From NCBI GenBank assembly GCA_947070915.1, contig CAMTDY010000107.1, positions 1 to 9,821 of the forward strand: a stretch of DNA of 9,821 bases, written 5' to 3'. Of the stretch, positions 1 to 6,580 are shown piece after piece. The notes beneath the pieces are model-generated. The model did no database searches, was not told the origin of the DNA, and saw only the letters and a list, made by a program, of their open reading frames with translations. The stretch comes from an uncultured Roseburia sp. (GTDB taxonomy: Bacteria; Bacillota; Clostridia; Lachnospirales; Lachnospiraceae). How positions within the stretch are numbered: the first letter of the stretch is position 1; every line of letters starts with the position of its first letter. A program made the position numbers and the translations under genes.

Positions 1-1
1 T

Positions 2-394
2 GAGAAGACCAACTTTTCATCCAATGAAGAGAGACGAACCCCTCCGGAGCTATACGTAAAGGATTTTAAAGTAAAAAGCGGGGAAAAAGTGGATTTTGGA
101 TTATATCTCTCGGCGCTGGATTTTGACCGGAGAGACCTCTCAAGTTGTATTCAGGCGGCAGAAAGGGACGTGAATGGAAGACGTATTTCGGAATATAAAA
201 ACATATTTGGTGAAGAGAGGGAAAATAGATGGGAAACTCCAGGGATCTACCGTTATCTTGTCCGCGTCCGGAGTCCGGTTACTGGAAAGGTGACGGAAAA
301 AAGACTTCTGGTGTTGGTAGATTACGGTGACACGACAGGAAATGGGCAAATGCTGCCCCGCGGAAAAGAGGAAGATTATGAAGATGGTGATTGA
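2..394 (+). CDS. Exported protein with C-terminal Ig-like domain (5'-truncated)
   Basis: The reading frame is open from the window edge to the TGA at 392-394, giving 130 residues of a longer protein; the true start lies upstream and is not visible. The segment around residues 22-108 reads like a bacterial Ig-like beta-sandwich: KVKSGEKVDFGL opens it, and TPGIYRYLVRVRSPVTG followed by alternating hydrophobic residues resembles the last strands of DUF5011/HYR-type domains. A polar, acidic tail follows (GKEEDYEDGD). No membrane segment is visible in this part. The next gene starts 17 bases before this one stops, so the three genes at this end are probably one operon encoding surface or pilus-related proteins. 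The Ig-like assignment rests on pattern recognition only, and the exact function is unknown. Confidence 0.7.
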   Translation, partial: EKTNFSSNEERRTPPELYVKDFKVKSGEKVDFGLYLSALDFDRRDLSSCIQAAERDVNGRRISEYKNIFGEERENRWETPGIYRYLVRVRSPVTGKVTEKRLLVLVDYGDTTGNGQMLPRGKEEDYEDGD

Positions 395-704
395 GCATTT
401 TATTACATTTCTGCTTTTATTGATATTTATATGGATCGGAATCGCATATATTATACAAAATGTATTGTACTCCAGTGCCAGAGAATTTCATGGAAGCGTA
501 GTGACACAGGTAGAGAACAGCTATTTTGATGCAGATGTCATTGAAGACTGTAAAAAACGGGCAGAAAAGGCGGGATATGAGCTAGAGGTTCAGGTGTATG
601 GGGAGGAAAATAAAAAGGATGCCAAGATCACTCTGGGGTTCCAGTATGTTATCCCATTGGCAGGAATCGTAAAAAAATATGAGATAGAGGGATATTCAAG
701 ATGA
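378..704 (+). CDS. Small membrane-anchored protein, TadE/pilin-like architecture
   Basis: This encodes 108 residues. I place the start at ATG 378 because AGAGGAAG lies just upstream and translation then begins directly with a hydrophobic segment (residues about 6-26, FITFLLLLIFIWIGIAYIIQ). A start at 327 would add an unlikely Cys-rich hydrophilic extension read from inside the previous gene. After the single membrane helix come an amphipathic helix (Asp/Glu/Lys-rich, residues about 45-65) and beta-strand-like stretches ending in IPLAGIVKKYEIEGYSR. A short N-terminal helix plus a beta-rich tail with a xxEGYSR-type ending is typical of TadE-like minor pilins in Clostridia, but I cannot confirm the family. 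It overlaps the upstream gene by 17 bases and shares an ATGA overlap with the downstream gene, which indicates coupled translation. Confidence 0.75.
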   Translation: MKMVIEHFITFLLLLIFIWIGIAYIIQNVLYSSAREFHGSVVTQVENSYFDADVIEDCKKRAEKAGYELEVQVYGEENKKDAKITLGFQYVIPLAGIVKKYEIEGYSR

Positions 705-1108
705 AATCAGTTATAGTTTCTTCGGTGTGTATCAGTTCCATTCTTCTGGTGCTGGCGATACATACCGTAATTGATGGTAAGATGGCAGCTTTGCAGGAGT
801 TGGAAGATTCCCTGGCGGTGTCGGTGTCACAGACGATGAAAGAAGTAATGGAACAGGAGAGTTATGGGATTCAGAATAAAAATGAGTTTATTGCCGCGTT
901 TCTACAGGCTCTGGTCATGAGGACAAATTCTGATGTGGATATGACAGTGAACGTTATAACTGCTGACATGGAACAGGGGCTTATGGACATCGAAGTGACG
1001 GAGAAAATCTCTTTTTTAAATATGAAGGAGAAAGAAATAAAAGTGAGAAGAACAGTGGTCTTTGAAAAAAAAGAACACTCTGATCTGGTTCAGGAGTTGC
1101 CGGGCTGA
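701..1108 (+). CDS. Small single-pass membrane protein, pilus/Tad-like locus type
   Basis: This encodes 135 residues. The start ATG (701-703) overlaps the previous stop in an ATGA arrangement, so the start is well supported. Residues about 4-24 (VIVSSVCISSILLVLAIHTVI) form an N-terminal signal-anchor or pilin-like helix. A long, probably helical region follows (residues 28-70), then an alternating beta-like region (residues 75-125) containing SDVDMTVNVITADMEQGLMD and a basic, strand-like KEKEIKVRRTVVFEKK. I recall similar proteins at the distal end of Tad/Flp-like pilus loci in Lachnospiraceae, where they may act as minor pilins or assembly factors. This is inference: no ATPase or TadB/TadC gene is visible in the window. 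The last codons overlap the terminator of the opposing gene. Confidence 0.75.
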   Translation: MKSVIVSSVCISSILLVLAIHTVIDGKMAALQELEDSLAVSVSQTMKEVMEQESYGIQNKNEFIAAFLQALVMRTNSDVDMTVNVITADMEQGLMDIEVTEKISFLNMKEKEIKVRRTVVFEKKEHSDLVQELPG

Positions 1109-1131
1109 CGCCATTCCGGATCAAAGTGTTC
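1065..1131 (-). terminator. Intrinsic terminator of the CorC-type gene, lying inside the opposing gene
   Basis: Arms 1073-1088 (GAACACTCTGATCTGG) and 1116-1131 (CCGGATCAAAGTGTTC) are complementary over 16 positions except for one mismatch and one wobble, with a 27-base loop. On the minus strand the stem is followed by eight T (A-run 1065-1072 on plus), a classic intrinsic terminator for the gene ending at 1163. The plus strand has no clear T-run after the stem, so the same hairpin would end the pilus-like operon less efficiently. Confidence 0.8.
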
Positions 1132-1162
1132 ATAAGATCATAATATTTGTTAAGTTGCGAGA

Positions 1163-2476
1163 TCATTCTTCCTCTTCTTCCGGTTGAGGATGGATCAAAA
1201 TATGAACCTTGTCAATGCGGTTTTTTTCTGCTTCCAGTACAGTATATACAGCGTAATCATCCTTTGCGCATTCCCCGGGATTTGGGAAATGCTCCAGAAG
1301 TTTAATGATGTGGCCGGAGATAGAATCATATTCATCGGATTCCAATGGAATGCCTAAAAGCTCATTGACATCATCCAGTGGGGTAGATCCAAGAAGAATG
1401 TATTCATTTTCAGAGATATGCTGAATCTCGTCTTCCTCATCTTCATCGTATTCATCACGGATCTCCCCTACGATCTCTTCGACTAGATCCTCCATCGTGA
1501 TCAGGCCGGAGAGAGCACCGTATTCATCCAGAACAATGGTCATGGGTATTGATTCTTTACGCATTTCCATAAAGAGTTCTGACACGTTTTTATACTCATA
1601 GGTAATGTGTGCATCCCGGATCAGGTCTTTCAGGGAGAAATCATTTTTATCCCCTTTGTAAAATACAAAATCCTTTAAATTTATGATCCCCACAATGTTG
1701 TCTATGGTTTCATCATAGACAGGCATACGTGCAAATTTGCTTTCCGTAAATTCCGAGAGGAGTTCATCATAAGAGATTGAAAGCTCTACCATACAGATAT
1801 CCAATCGCGGGATCATGACATCCTTTGCGATGGAGTCACCAAAATCAACGATATTGGTGATCATTTTCCGCTCTTCGCTCTCGATAACGCCTTCTTCGTG
1901 GCTTACGTCTACAAAAGTACGCAGTTCATCTTCAGTAATTCCCTTTCCGGATTCACTGGTGTCCACCCGGAGTATAAAAAGAAAGAATATTACAAACTTA
2001 TCAATGACAAAGATCACAGGAGTTAAAAGCTTTGTCAGGAGTAATATGGTCCGGCTGAAAGCAAGCGCCATTTTTTCGGCATTGATCGTTGCCATGGTTT
2101 TGGGCGAGATCTCACCGAAGATGAGGATCAGAAAAGTCAGTATCCCGGTAGCGATACCGGCGCCCAGACTGGTATTGTTCTCAAGCCCCATCTGTCTGCA
2201 GATGGAAAAGGCAAGAGAAGTTGAAATTGACGATGCCGAAAGGTTTACGACATTGTTGCATATGAGAATACAGCTCAGCATTTTCGACGGGTTCTCGAGA
2301 AGTTTTAATACTCTCATTGCTGCCTTGTTCTTTTCTTCTGCCAGAGCTCGCATTCTAAGTTTATTTGAAGTTGTCAGTGCTGTCTCTGCCGACGAGAAGA
2401 AGGCAGATAAAAGCAACAGAATAAAAATAATAACAATGTTTAGCACGATAGAATTTGTCGCGTCACCGGGCTCCAA
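1163..2476 (-). CDS. CorC/HlyC-family (CNNM-type) membrane transporter with CBS pair
   Basis: This encodes 437 residues of the hemolysin-C/CorC family, integral membrane proteins implicated in Mg2+/Co2+ handling. Domains in order: DUF21/CNNM transmembrane domain (residues about 10-195) with the signatures SAFFSSAETAL (24-34) and FGEISPKT (120-127); a CBS pair (about 215-340) with KDVMIPRLD at its entry and DEYGALSGLITMEDLVEEIVGE at its end; and a CorC_HlyC C-terminal domain (about 352-430) with LLGSTPLDDVNELLG. The tail is EEEEE. Length and order are normal for the family. Translation starts at TTG 2476-2474: GGAGTG lies 7 bases upstream and the next in-frame Met is only residue 42, inside the membrane domain. 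It has its own promoter (2585-2613) and a leader hairpin. The family is certain; the transported ion cannot be told from sequence. Confidence 0.95.
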   Translation of the reverse strand: MEPGDATNSIVLNIVIIFILLLLSAFFSSAETALTTSNKLRMRALAEEKNKAAMRVLKLLENPSKMLSCILICNNVVNLSASSISTSLAFSICRQMGLENNTSLGAGIATGILTFLILIFGEISPKTMATINAEKMALAFSRTILLLTKLLTPVIFVIDKFVIFFLFILRVDTSESGKGITEDELRTFVDVSHEEGVIESEERKMITNIVDFGDSIAKDVMIPRLDICMVELSISYDELLSEFTESKFARMPVYDETIDNIVGIINLKDFVFYKGDKNDFSLKDLIRDAHITYEYKNVSELFMEMRKESIPMTIVLDEYGALSGLITMEDLVEEIVGEIRDEYDEDEEDEIQHISENEYILLGSTPLDDVNELLGIPLESDEYDSISGHIIKLLEHFPNPGECAKDDYAVYTVLEAEKNRIDKVHILIHPQPEEEEE

Positions 2477-2512
2477 AAAAAATCACTCCAATCAAATTTT
2501 AATAAATGTATG

Positions 2513-2554
2513 ACCCCGCGGGTATATGCTTTTGTCCCCAGATACCTGCGGGGT
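2513..2554 (-). promoter_or_regulatory. GC-rich hairpin in the leader of the CorC-type gene (terminator or attenuator)
   Basis: Arms 2513-2525 (ACCCCGCGGGTAT) and 2542-2554 (ATACCTGCGGGGT) pair over 13 positions with a single imperfect pair. The hairpin lies downstream of the ABC-F stop, so it could terminate read-through from that gene. It also lies downstream of the promoter at 2585-2613, so transcripts of the CorC-type gene must pass through it. On the minus strand it is followed only by a mixed A/T run (CATACATTTATTAAAATTTG), not a clean T-run. GGGG within the loop could pair alternatively with the CCCC of the first-transcribed arm. No known riboswitch core was recognised. Confidence 0.6.
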
Positions 2555-2584
2555 GCTTCATTGCTTTGTAATTTGCATGTTTCT

Positions 2585-2613
2585 ATTGTATTGGAAAATA
2601 CAGGTTTTGTCAA
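2585..2613 (-). promoter_or_regulatory. Sigma-A-type promoter of the CorC-type gene
   Basis: On the minus strand, TTGACA (2613-2608) is followed after exactly 17 bases by TACAAT (2590-2585), close to consensus. The -35 box abuts the ABC-F stop codon (2615-2617). Transcription would begin near 2578, leaving a leader of about 100 bases with the 2513-2554 hairpin. A 6-bp inverted repeat (TGTATT, GGAA, AATACA; 2587-2602) overlaps the -10 and spacer and could be an operator or chance. Confidence 0.8.
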
Positions 2614-2614
2614 A

Positions 2615-4225
2615 TTAACTTAATGCCTGACGTTTTCTCGCCATTTCATCGCTGTCCAGATATTCATCATAAGTGGTCACCTTGTCGATCATTCCATTTG
2701 GAGTGAGCTCAATAATACGGTTTGCTATGGTCTGGATAAACTGGTGGTCCTGGGAGGTGAAAAGGACGATCCCAGGGAACTTGATCAGTCCGTTGTTGAC
2801 GGAAGTGATGGATTCCATATCCAGATGGTTGGTGGGCTCATCCATAATGAGGGCGTTGGCGCCCAGCATCATCATTTTGGAGAGCATGACCCTTACCTTT
2901 TCCCCGCCGGAGAGGACGTTAACTTTTTTCAATCCGTCATCACCGGAGAACAGCATGCGTCCCAGGAAACCGCGGACATAGGTGGCATCTTTTTCCGGAG
3001 AATATGGCATCAACCAGTCTACAATGGTATCTGTTCCGGCAAAATCTTTGGTGTTGTCCTTCGGGAAATATGCCTGGCTGGTAGTGATTCCCCATTTATA
3101 ATCGCCCTCGTCCGGTTCCATCTCACCGGCAAGAATCTGGAAAAGAGTGGTGGCAGCGATGCCATAGGAACCAACAAATGCAATCTTATCATCGTGTCCA
3201 ACGGTGAAAGAAACATTGTCGAGCACCTTCTCTCCATCGATGATTTTGGAAAGATTTGTCACAGTTAGAACTTCATTTCCAATCTCACGGTCTGGCTTAA
3301 AATCTACATAGGGGTATTTTCTGCTGGAAGGGCGAAGGGTATCAAGCTCGATTTTTTCCAGGGCGCGTTTACGGGAGGTTGCCTGTTTGGATTTGGAGGC
3401 GTTGGCACTGAAACGCTGGATAAATTCCTGAAGTTCTTTGATCTTTTCTTCCTTCTTTTTATTGGCTTCCTTCATCTGCTTGATCATAAGCTGGCTGGAT
3501 TCGTACCAGAAATCGTAGTTGCCTGCGTAAAGCTGCATCTTTGCGTAGTCGATATCTACTGTATGGGTACAGACCTTATTAAGGAAATACCGGTCATGGG
3601 AGACTACGATAATTGTATTGTCAAAATTTATGAGAAATTCTTCCAGCCACCGGATCGCATCCAGATCCAGGTGGTTGGTGGGCTCATCCAGCAAAAGAAT
3701 GTCCGGGTTGCCGAACAGGGCTCTCGCCAGAAGCACTTTTACTTTTTCGCTTCCGGATAATTCACTCATCTGTTTGTAATGGAGTTCTGTGTCAATGTTA
3801 AGTCCATTGAGAAGAGTGGCGGCATCGGATTCTGCCTCCCAGCCGTTCATTGTGGCAAAGTCTGCCTCCAGTTCACTGGCGCGGATGCCATCTTCTTCGG
3901 TGAAATCCTCTTTTGCATAAATCGCGTCCTTTTCTTTCATAATATCATAGAGACGCTGATTTCCCATGATAACAGTATCTAGAACAAGGCAGTCATCATA
4001 TTTGAAATGATCCTGTTCCAAAACGGAAAGCCGCTCGCCGGGGGTAATAATGATCTCACCCTGGGTAGGTTCCAGTTCTCCGGAGAGAATTTTTAAAAAG
4101 GTGGATTTGCCGGCGCCGTTGGCGCCAATGATACCGTAGCAGTTCCCCTCGGTAAATTTTATATTGACTTCTTCAAAAAGCGCTTTTTTGCCAAAACGCA
4201 GTGTTACATTGCTAGCCTGAATCAT
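2615..4225 (-). CDS. ABC-F family ATPase (YbiT-like), second ATP site degenerate
   Basis: This encodes 536 residues: two ABC domains joined by a basic helical linker and no membrane part, the ABC-F layout of ribosome-associated translation factors. The start is ATG 4225 with GGAGG 6 bases upstream; the in-frame TTG at 4243 lacks such a site. NBD1 has Walker A GANGAGKS (34-41), signature LSGSE (156-160), Walker B LLLDEPTNHLD (177-187) and switch His210. The linker (about 225-310) contains KKKEEKIKELQEFIQRFSAN. NBD2 has GSYGIAAT (352-359) where Walker A belongs, so the Lys is gone; signature LSGGE (438-442) and Walker B LIMDEPTNHLD (459-469) are intact; the switch His is Gln492. Site I (Walker A1 with signature 2) looks competent, whereas site II is damaged at Walker A, signature and switch. 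It is closest in feel to YbiT; a resistance role (Vga/OptrA types) is not indicated. Confidence 0.93.
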   Translation of the reverse strand: MIQASNVTLRFGKKALFEEVNIKFTEGNCYGIIGANGAGKSTFLKILSGELEPTQGEIIITPGERLSVLEQDHFKYDDCLVLDTVIMGNQRLYDIMKEKDAIYAKEDFTEEDGIRASELEADFATMNGWEAESDAATLLNGLNIDTELHYKQMSELSGSEKVKVLLARALFGNPDILLLDEPTNHLDLDAIRWLEEFLINFDNTIIVVSHDRYFLNKVCTHTVDIDYAKMQLYAGNYDFWYESSQLMIKQMKEANKKKEEKIKELQEFIQRFSANASKSKQATSRKRALEKIELDTLRPSSRKYPYVDFKPDREIGNEVLTVTNLSKIIDGEKVLDNVSFTVGHDDKIAFVGSYGIAATTLFQILAGEMEPDEGDYKWGITTSQAYFPKDNTKDFAGTDTIVDWLMPYSPEKDATYVRGFLGRMLFSGDDGLKKVNVLSGGEKVRVMLSKMMMLGANALIMDEPTNHLDMESITSVNNGLIKFPGIVLFTSQDHQFIQTIANRIIELTPNGMIDKVTTYDEYLDSDEMARKRQALS

Positions 4226-4273
4226 TTTTTTCCTCCATCGCAATTCTTTATATGTTTTACATTAACACTCACT

Positions 4274-4301
4274 ATTTTACTAGAAAACTTTGATTTTGCA
4301 A
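4274..4301 (-). promoter_or_regulatory. Promoter of the ABC-F gene
   Basis: On the minus strand TTGCAA (4301-4296) and TAAAAT (4279-4274) are separated by 16 bases, about 50 bases upstream of the ABC-F start. The -35 is a 4/6 match and the -10 a 5/6 match. It is back to back with the plus-strand promoter at 4334-4362. Between them lies GTAA-TAT-TTAC (4310-4320), a short palindrome that could bind a shared regulator; it is too short to be certain. Confidence 0.55.
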
Positions 4302-4333
4302 GTATTTTTGTAATATTTACGATTCTTTTTCAC

Positions 4334-4362
4334 TTGTGATTGCATTTCAACTATGCTAAAAT
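4334..4362 (+). promoter_or_regulatory. Extended -10 promoter of the GH13-like gene
   Basis: TTGTGA (4334-4339) and TAAAAT (4357-4362) are separated by 17 bases, and TGC directly precedes the -10, giving an extended -10 element. Transcription would start near 4369, about 40 bases before the chosen start codon. Confidence 0.65.
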
Positions 4363-4408
4363 AAAGCTGTGGTAGTCAGTAGAATAACTATTAAGGATGA
4401 CAGAACGG

Positions 4409-6193
4409 ATGAATGCGATTGAAAATGGACAATTTACGATAAAGAAAGCGGGTAATGTGAGAGAGGGAGTGTTTCTTTCGGAGTCCGGCAAAAGTGCTGA
4501 GATCACGATCTGGTGCAGAGATGCAAAGACATGTAAGCTCTGCCTGTATGAAGAAAATAAGCTGCGGCACAAAATACCGATGTTTTCCATGAAAGAAATG
4601 GGGGCACCGGACCTGTTCAGCGTCCGGCTGGAAGGCCGGGAGCTGGCAGGTTTTTTGAATCGTTTTGAATATACCTTTGAGGCAGACCGCCAGGTCGTAA
4701 ACGATCCATATATGCGGGCTGTGGCGGGGAGAGATGTATTTGGAAGAAAACCAGGGAAGCTCAGGGGAAGATTTTGTCTGGAATCCTTTGACTGGAGTGG
4801 CGAAAACAGAGTTTCTATCCCTTACGGGGATATGATCCTGTACCAGTGCCACCTGAGGGGATATACCAGGCACAGCAGTTCCGGAGTGAAACATCCGGGA
4901 ACCTTTGCCGGATTTTGTGAAAAGATACCTTATATGAAAGAGCTGGGAGTAAACACCATATTATTTCTCCCTCTTTATGATTTCAATGAGCGGATGTATG
5001 CGGATGAGAAAAAGATCAATTATTGGGGGTATACCGGAGATGCCTGCTATTTCGCCCCCAAGGCCTCTTACGCGGTGGAAGGCGCAGCGGCCGTGCGGGA
5101 AATGAAGGAGATGGTCAAAGCGCTGCATCAAAATGGAATGAATCTTTTTCTGGATATGCATTTTGTGGACCGTTCTCCTGAATTTATACTGAGATGTCTG
5201 GTATACTATGTGACGGAATTCCATGTAGACGGTTTTCTGGTCAATTCGGATGTGGTTTCGGAGGAATGGCTCCTGGCAGACCCCTTTCTTCGGAATTGTA
5301 AATTTTTGGGCAGTGATTGGAAAAAGGCACAACGGGTGGGTGGCGAGAGAAAGTTTGCCCGGTTTAACGACGAATATATGACCGTGGCAAGGCGGTATCT
5401 AAAAAGTGATGAGGGGCAGACGGGAAATTTTTACCAGTGTTTCCGCAAGGATGAAGAGGATATGGGACGGGTTCACTATATTACTCAGAAAAATGGATTT
5501 ACGCTGCGGGATCTGGTTTCCTATGATGTGAAACACAATGAGGCGAATGGTGAGAGGAATGCAGACGGCACGGAATTTAATTATAGCTGGAATTGTGGCC
5601 AGGAGGGAGTGAGCCGCAAAAGAGTAGTGAACCAGATGCGGCTGCGGCAGACAAAGAACGCACTTTGTATGTTGTTTTTGGGACTTGCTACGCCGATGCT
5701 TTTAGCAGGAGATGAGTTTGGCAGAACCCAGAAGGGAAATAACAATGCTTATTGCCAGGATAATGCTTCCACCTGGCTGGACTGGAGCCTGCTTGACAAA
5801 AATCAGAAGATCTATGATTTTTGTCATCGGCTGATTCAGTTTCGGAAGGGGCATCTGCTCTACCAGCGCCAGGGTGTTCTGAGCGGGATGGACACGCTGG
5901 GAGTGGGGGCGCCGGGAGTGTCCTGCCATGGGATTGAGCCATGGGAAGCGAATTTTTCATACTATAGCAGAGAAGTCGGAATTTTGTTTTACGGGACGTA
6001 CTATGGTGGAAAATCTTTATATATGGTGTTTAATTTTCACTGGGATGCCCATGAGTTTTATCTTCCGGTGATCAATGCTACGAAGAGATGGAACGTGATC
6101 CTGGACACAGATGAGGCGGGGCAGAAAAAAAGCGACCTGAAAAAATATATGGTTTCACCGCGGTCTGTGGTGGTGTTTGAAAGTGTGGAATAA
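4409..6193 (+). CDS. Isoamylase/GlgX-type GH13 protein lacking catalytic residues (probable pseudoenzyme)
   Basis: This encodes 594 residues from ATG 4409 (AAGGA 11 bases upstream). ATG 4397 is in frame, but its only purine-rich stretch abuts it, so it is less likely. An E-set/CBM48-like N-terminus (about 15-110) precedes a GH13 barrel of the glycogen-debranching type: LYQCHLRGYTRHSSSGVKHPGTFAGF, NYWGYTGDACYFAPKASYA, DLVSYDVKHNEANGERNADG, YSWNCGQEG and LLAGDEFGRTQKGNNNAYCQDN are strongly conserved. The active site is not. The DxxxNH region I reads DMHFVD (249-254); the nucleophile Asp in GFRFD is Asn279 (GFLVN); the acid/base Glu is Ser302 (KFLGSDW); the region IV His-Asp is Lys361-Asn362 (TQKNGF). 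The loop after region I is also shortened. Members of this type are usually about 650-700 residues. The frame is intact, so this is not a decayed pseudogene. It probably binds glycogen or regulates rather than hydrolyses. Confidence 0.9.
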   Translation: MNAIENGQFTIKKAGNVREGVFLSESGKSAEITIWCRDAKTCKLCLYEENKLRHKIPMFSMKEMGAPDLFSVRLEGRELAGFLNRFEYTFEADRQVVNDPYMRAVAGRDVFGRKPGKLRGRFCLESFDWSGENRVSIPYGDMILYQCHLRGYTRHSSSGVKHPGTFAGFCEKIPYMKELGVNTILFLPLYDFNERMYADEKKINYWGYTGDACYFAPKASYAVEGAAAVREMKEMVKALHQNGMNLFLDMHFVDRSPEFILRCLVYYVTEFHVDGFLVNSDVVSEEWLLADPFLRNCKFLGSDWKKAQRVGGERKFARFNDEYMTVARRYLKSDEGQTGNFYQCFRKDEEDMGRVHYITQKNGFTLRDLVSYDVKHNEANGERNADGTEFNYSWNCGQEGVSRKRVVNQMRLRQTKNALCMLFLGLATPMLLAGDEFGRTQKGNNNAYCQDNASTWLDWSLLDKNQKIYDFCHRLIQFRKGHLLYQRQGVLSGMDTLGVGAPGVSCHGIEPWEANFSYYSREVGILFYGTYYGGKSLYMVFNFHWDAHEFYLPVINATKRWNVILDTDEAGQKKSDLKKYMVSPRSVVVFESVE

Positions 6194-6263
6194 AGCGACC
6201 GGCTGAAAAAGGAGCGTCTAAGTCTTTCGCTGAAAATCTGCACTGCTGCCAGGAACTTCCACT

Positions 6264-6309
6264 AAAAAAGAAAAGCGCCAGATTCAGAAGCAGGTTCTGA
6301 CGCTTTTCT
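6264..6309. terminator. Bidirectional terminator between convergent genes
   Basis: Arms 6269-6282 (AGAAAAGCGCCAGA) and 6296-6309 (TCTGACGCTTTTCT) pair over 14 positions with one imperfect pair and a 13-base loop. Upstream A and downstream T runs flank it, so it can end both the GH13-like gene (plus) and the Cys-rich gene (minus). It is stronger on the minus strand, where a T-run follows and the imperfect pair becomes a wobble. The rest of 6194-6367 contains no gene; it has only a small direct repeat, CTGTCCGGC at 6310-6318 and 6322-6330. Confidence 0.8.
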
Positions 6310-6367
6310 CTGTCCGGCAGCCTGTCCGGCCCCCTCATTTTAGAAGCAAAAAGATTGACGGGCGGGG

Positions 6368-6562
6368 TTACATAAAGTTGTGGTCGGCTGCGATGGGGTC
6401 AAACAGATCCAGTTTACAGTGTTTGTTTTCTGAGAAATGTTTGCAGGTTGTGCAGGAAACCTCCACGTCACCAGTTTTATTTGTACATTTACAGCAGTCT
6501 TTTACAGCATAAGAACTGCAGTTTTTAGCTACATTTTTATAGGTTGATTCACTTGCTCGCAT
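6368..6562 (-). CDS. Small Cys-rich protein, possible metal-binding
   Basis: This encodes 64 residues. The start ATG 6562 is supported by AAAGGAG 8 bases upstream; the frame stays open further upstream to 6784, but that extension would run through the promoter and into the opposing gene. Seven Cys occur at 15, 23, 24, 26, 37, 40 and 49 (C-x7-CC-x-C-x10-C-x2-C-x8-C), mixed with Lys/Asn and two His (42 and 48), followed by a conserved-looking tail LDLFDPIAADHNF. There is no signal peptide or membrane segment, so it is probably cytoplasmic, where reduced Cys could hold zinc or an iron-sulfur cluster. It resembles short Cys-rich proteins of Clostridia but not the SCIFF peptide, whose spacing differs, and no radical-SAM maturase is nearby. 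Function is unknown. Confidence 0.75.
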   Translation of the reverse strand: MRASESTYKNVAKNCSSYAVKDCCKCTNKTGDVEVSCTTCKHFSENKHCKLDLFDPIAADHNFM

Positions 6563-6580
6563 GGTGTTTTCTCCTTTCTG

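Noticed and set aside
1815..2513. Plus-strand open frame (232 codons) opposite the CorC-type gene
   Set aside because: Shadow of a clear family member; the product is Ser/Arg-rich without recognisable domains.
2477..2614. M-box Mg2+ riboswitch upstream of the CorC-type gene
   Set aside because: The leader is only about 100 bases with one dominant hairpin, too short for an M-box, and no conserved core was seen.
2615..4225. Antibiotic-resistance ABC-F (Vga, Lsa, OptrA types)
   Set aside because: Overall sequence reads like the housekeeping YbiT type with a short linker; no resistance-type long interdomain linker or mobile-element context.
4409..6193. GH13 gene as a sequencing-damaged or decayed pseudogene
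   Set aside because: The frame is continuous, surrounding motifs are well conserved, and changes are clean replacements at active-site positions rather than frameshifts or stops.
6368..6562. Cys-rich peptide as a SCIFF-type RiPP precursor
   Set aside because: Cys spacing and leader do not match SCIFF, and no radical-SAM maturase or other modification gene is in the window.
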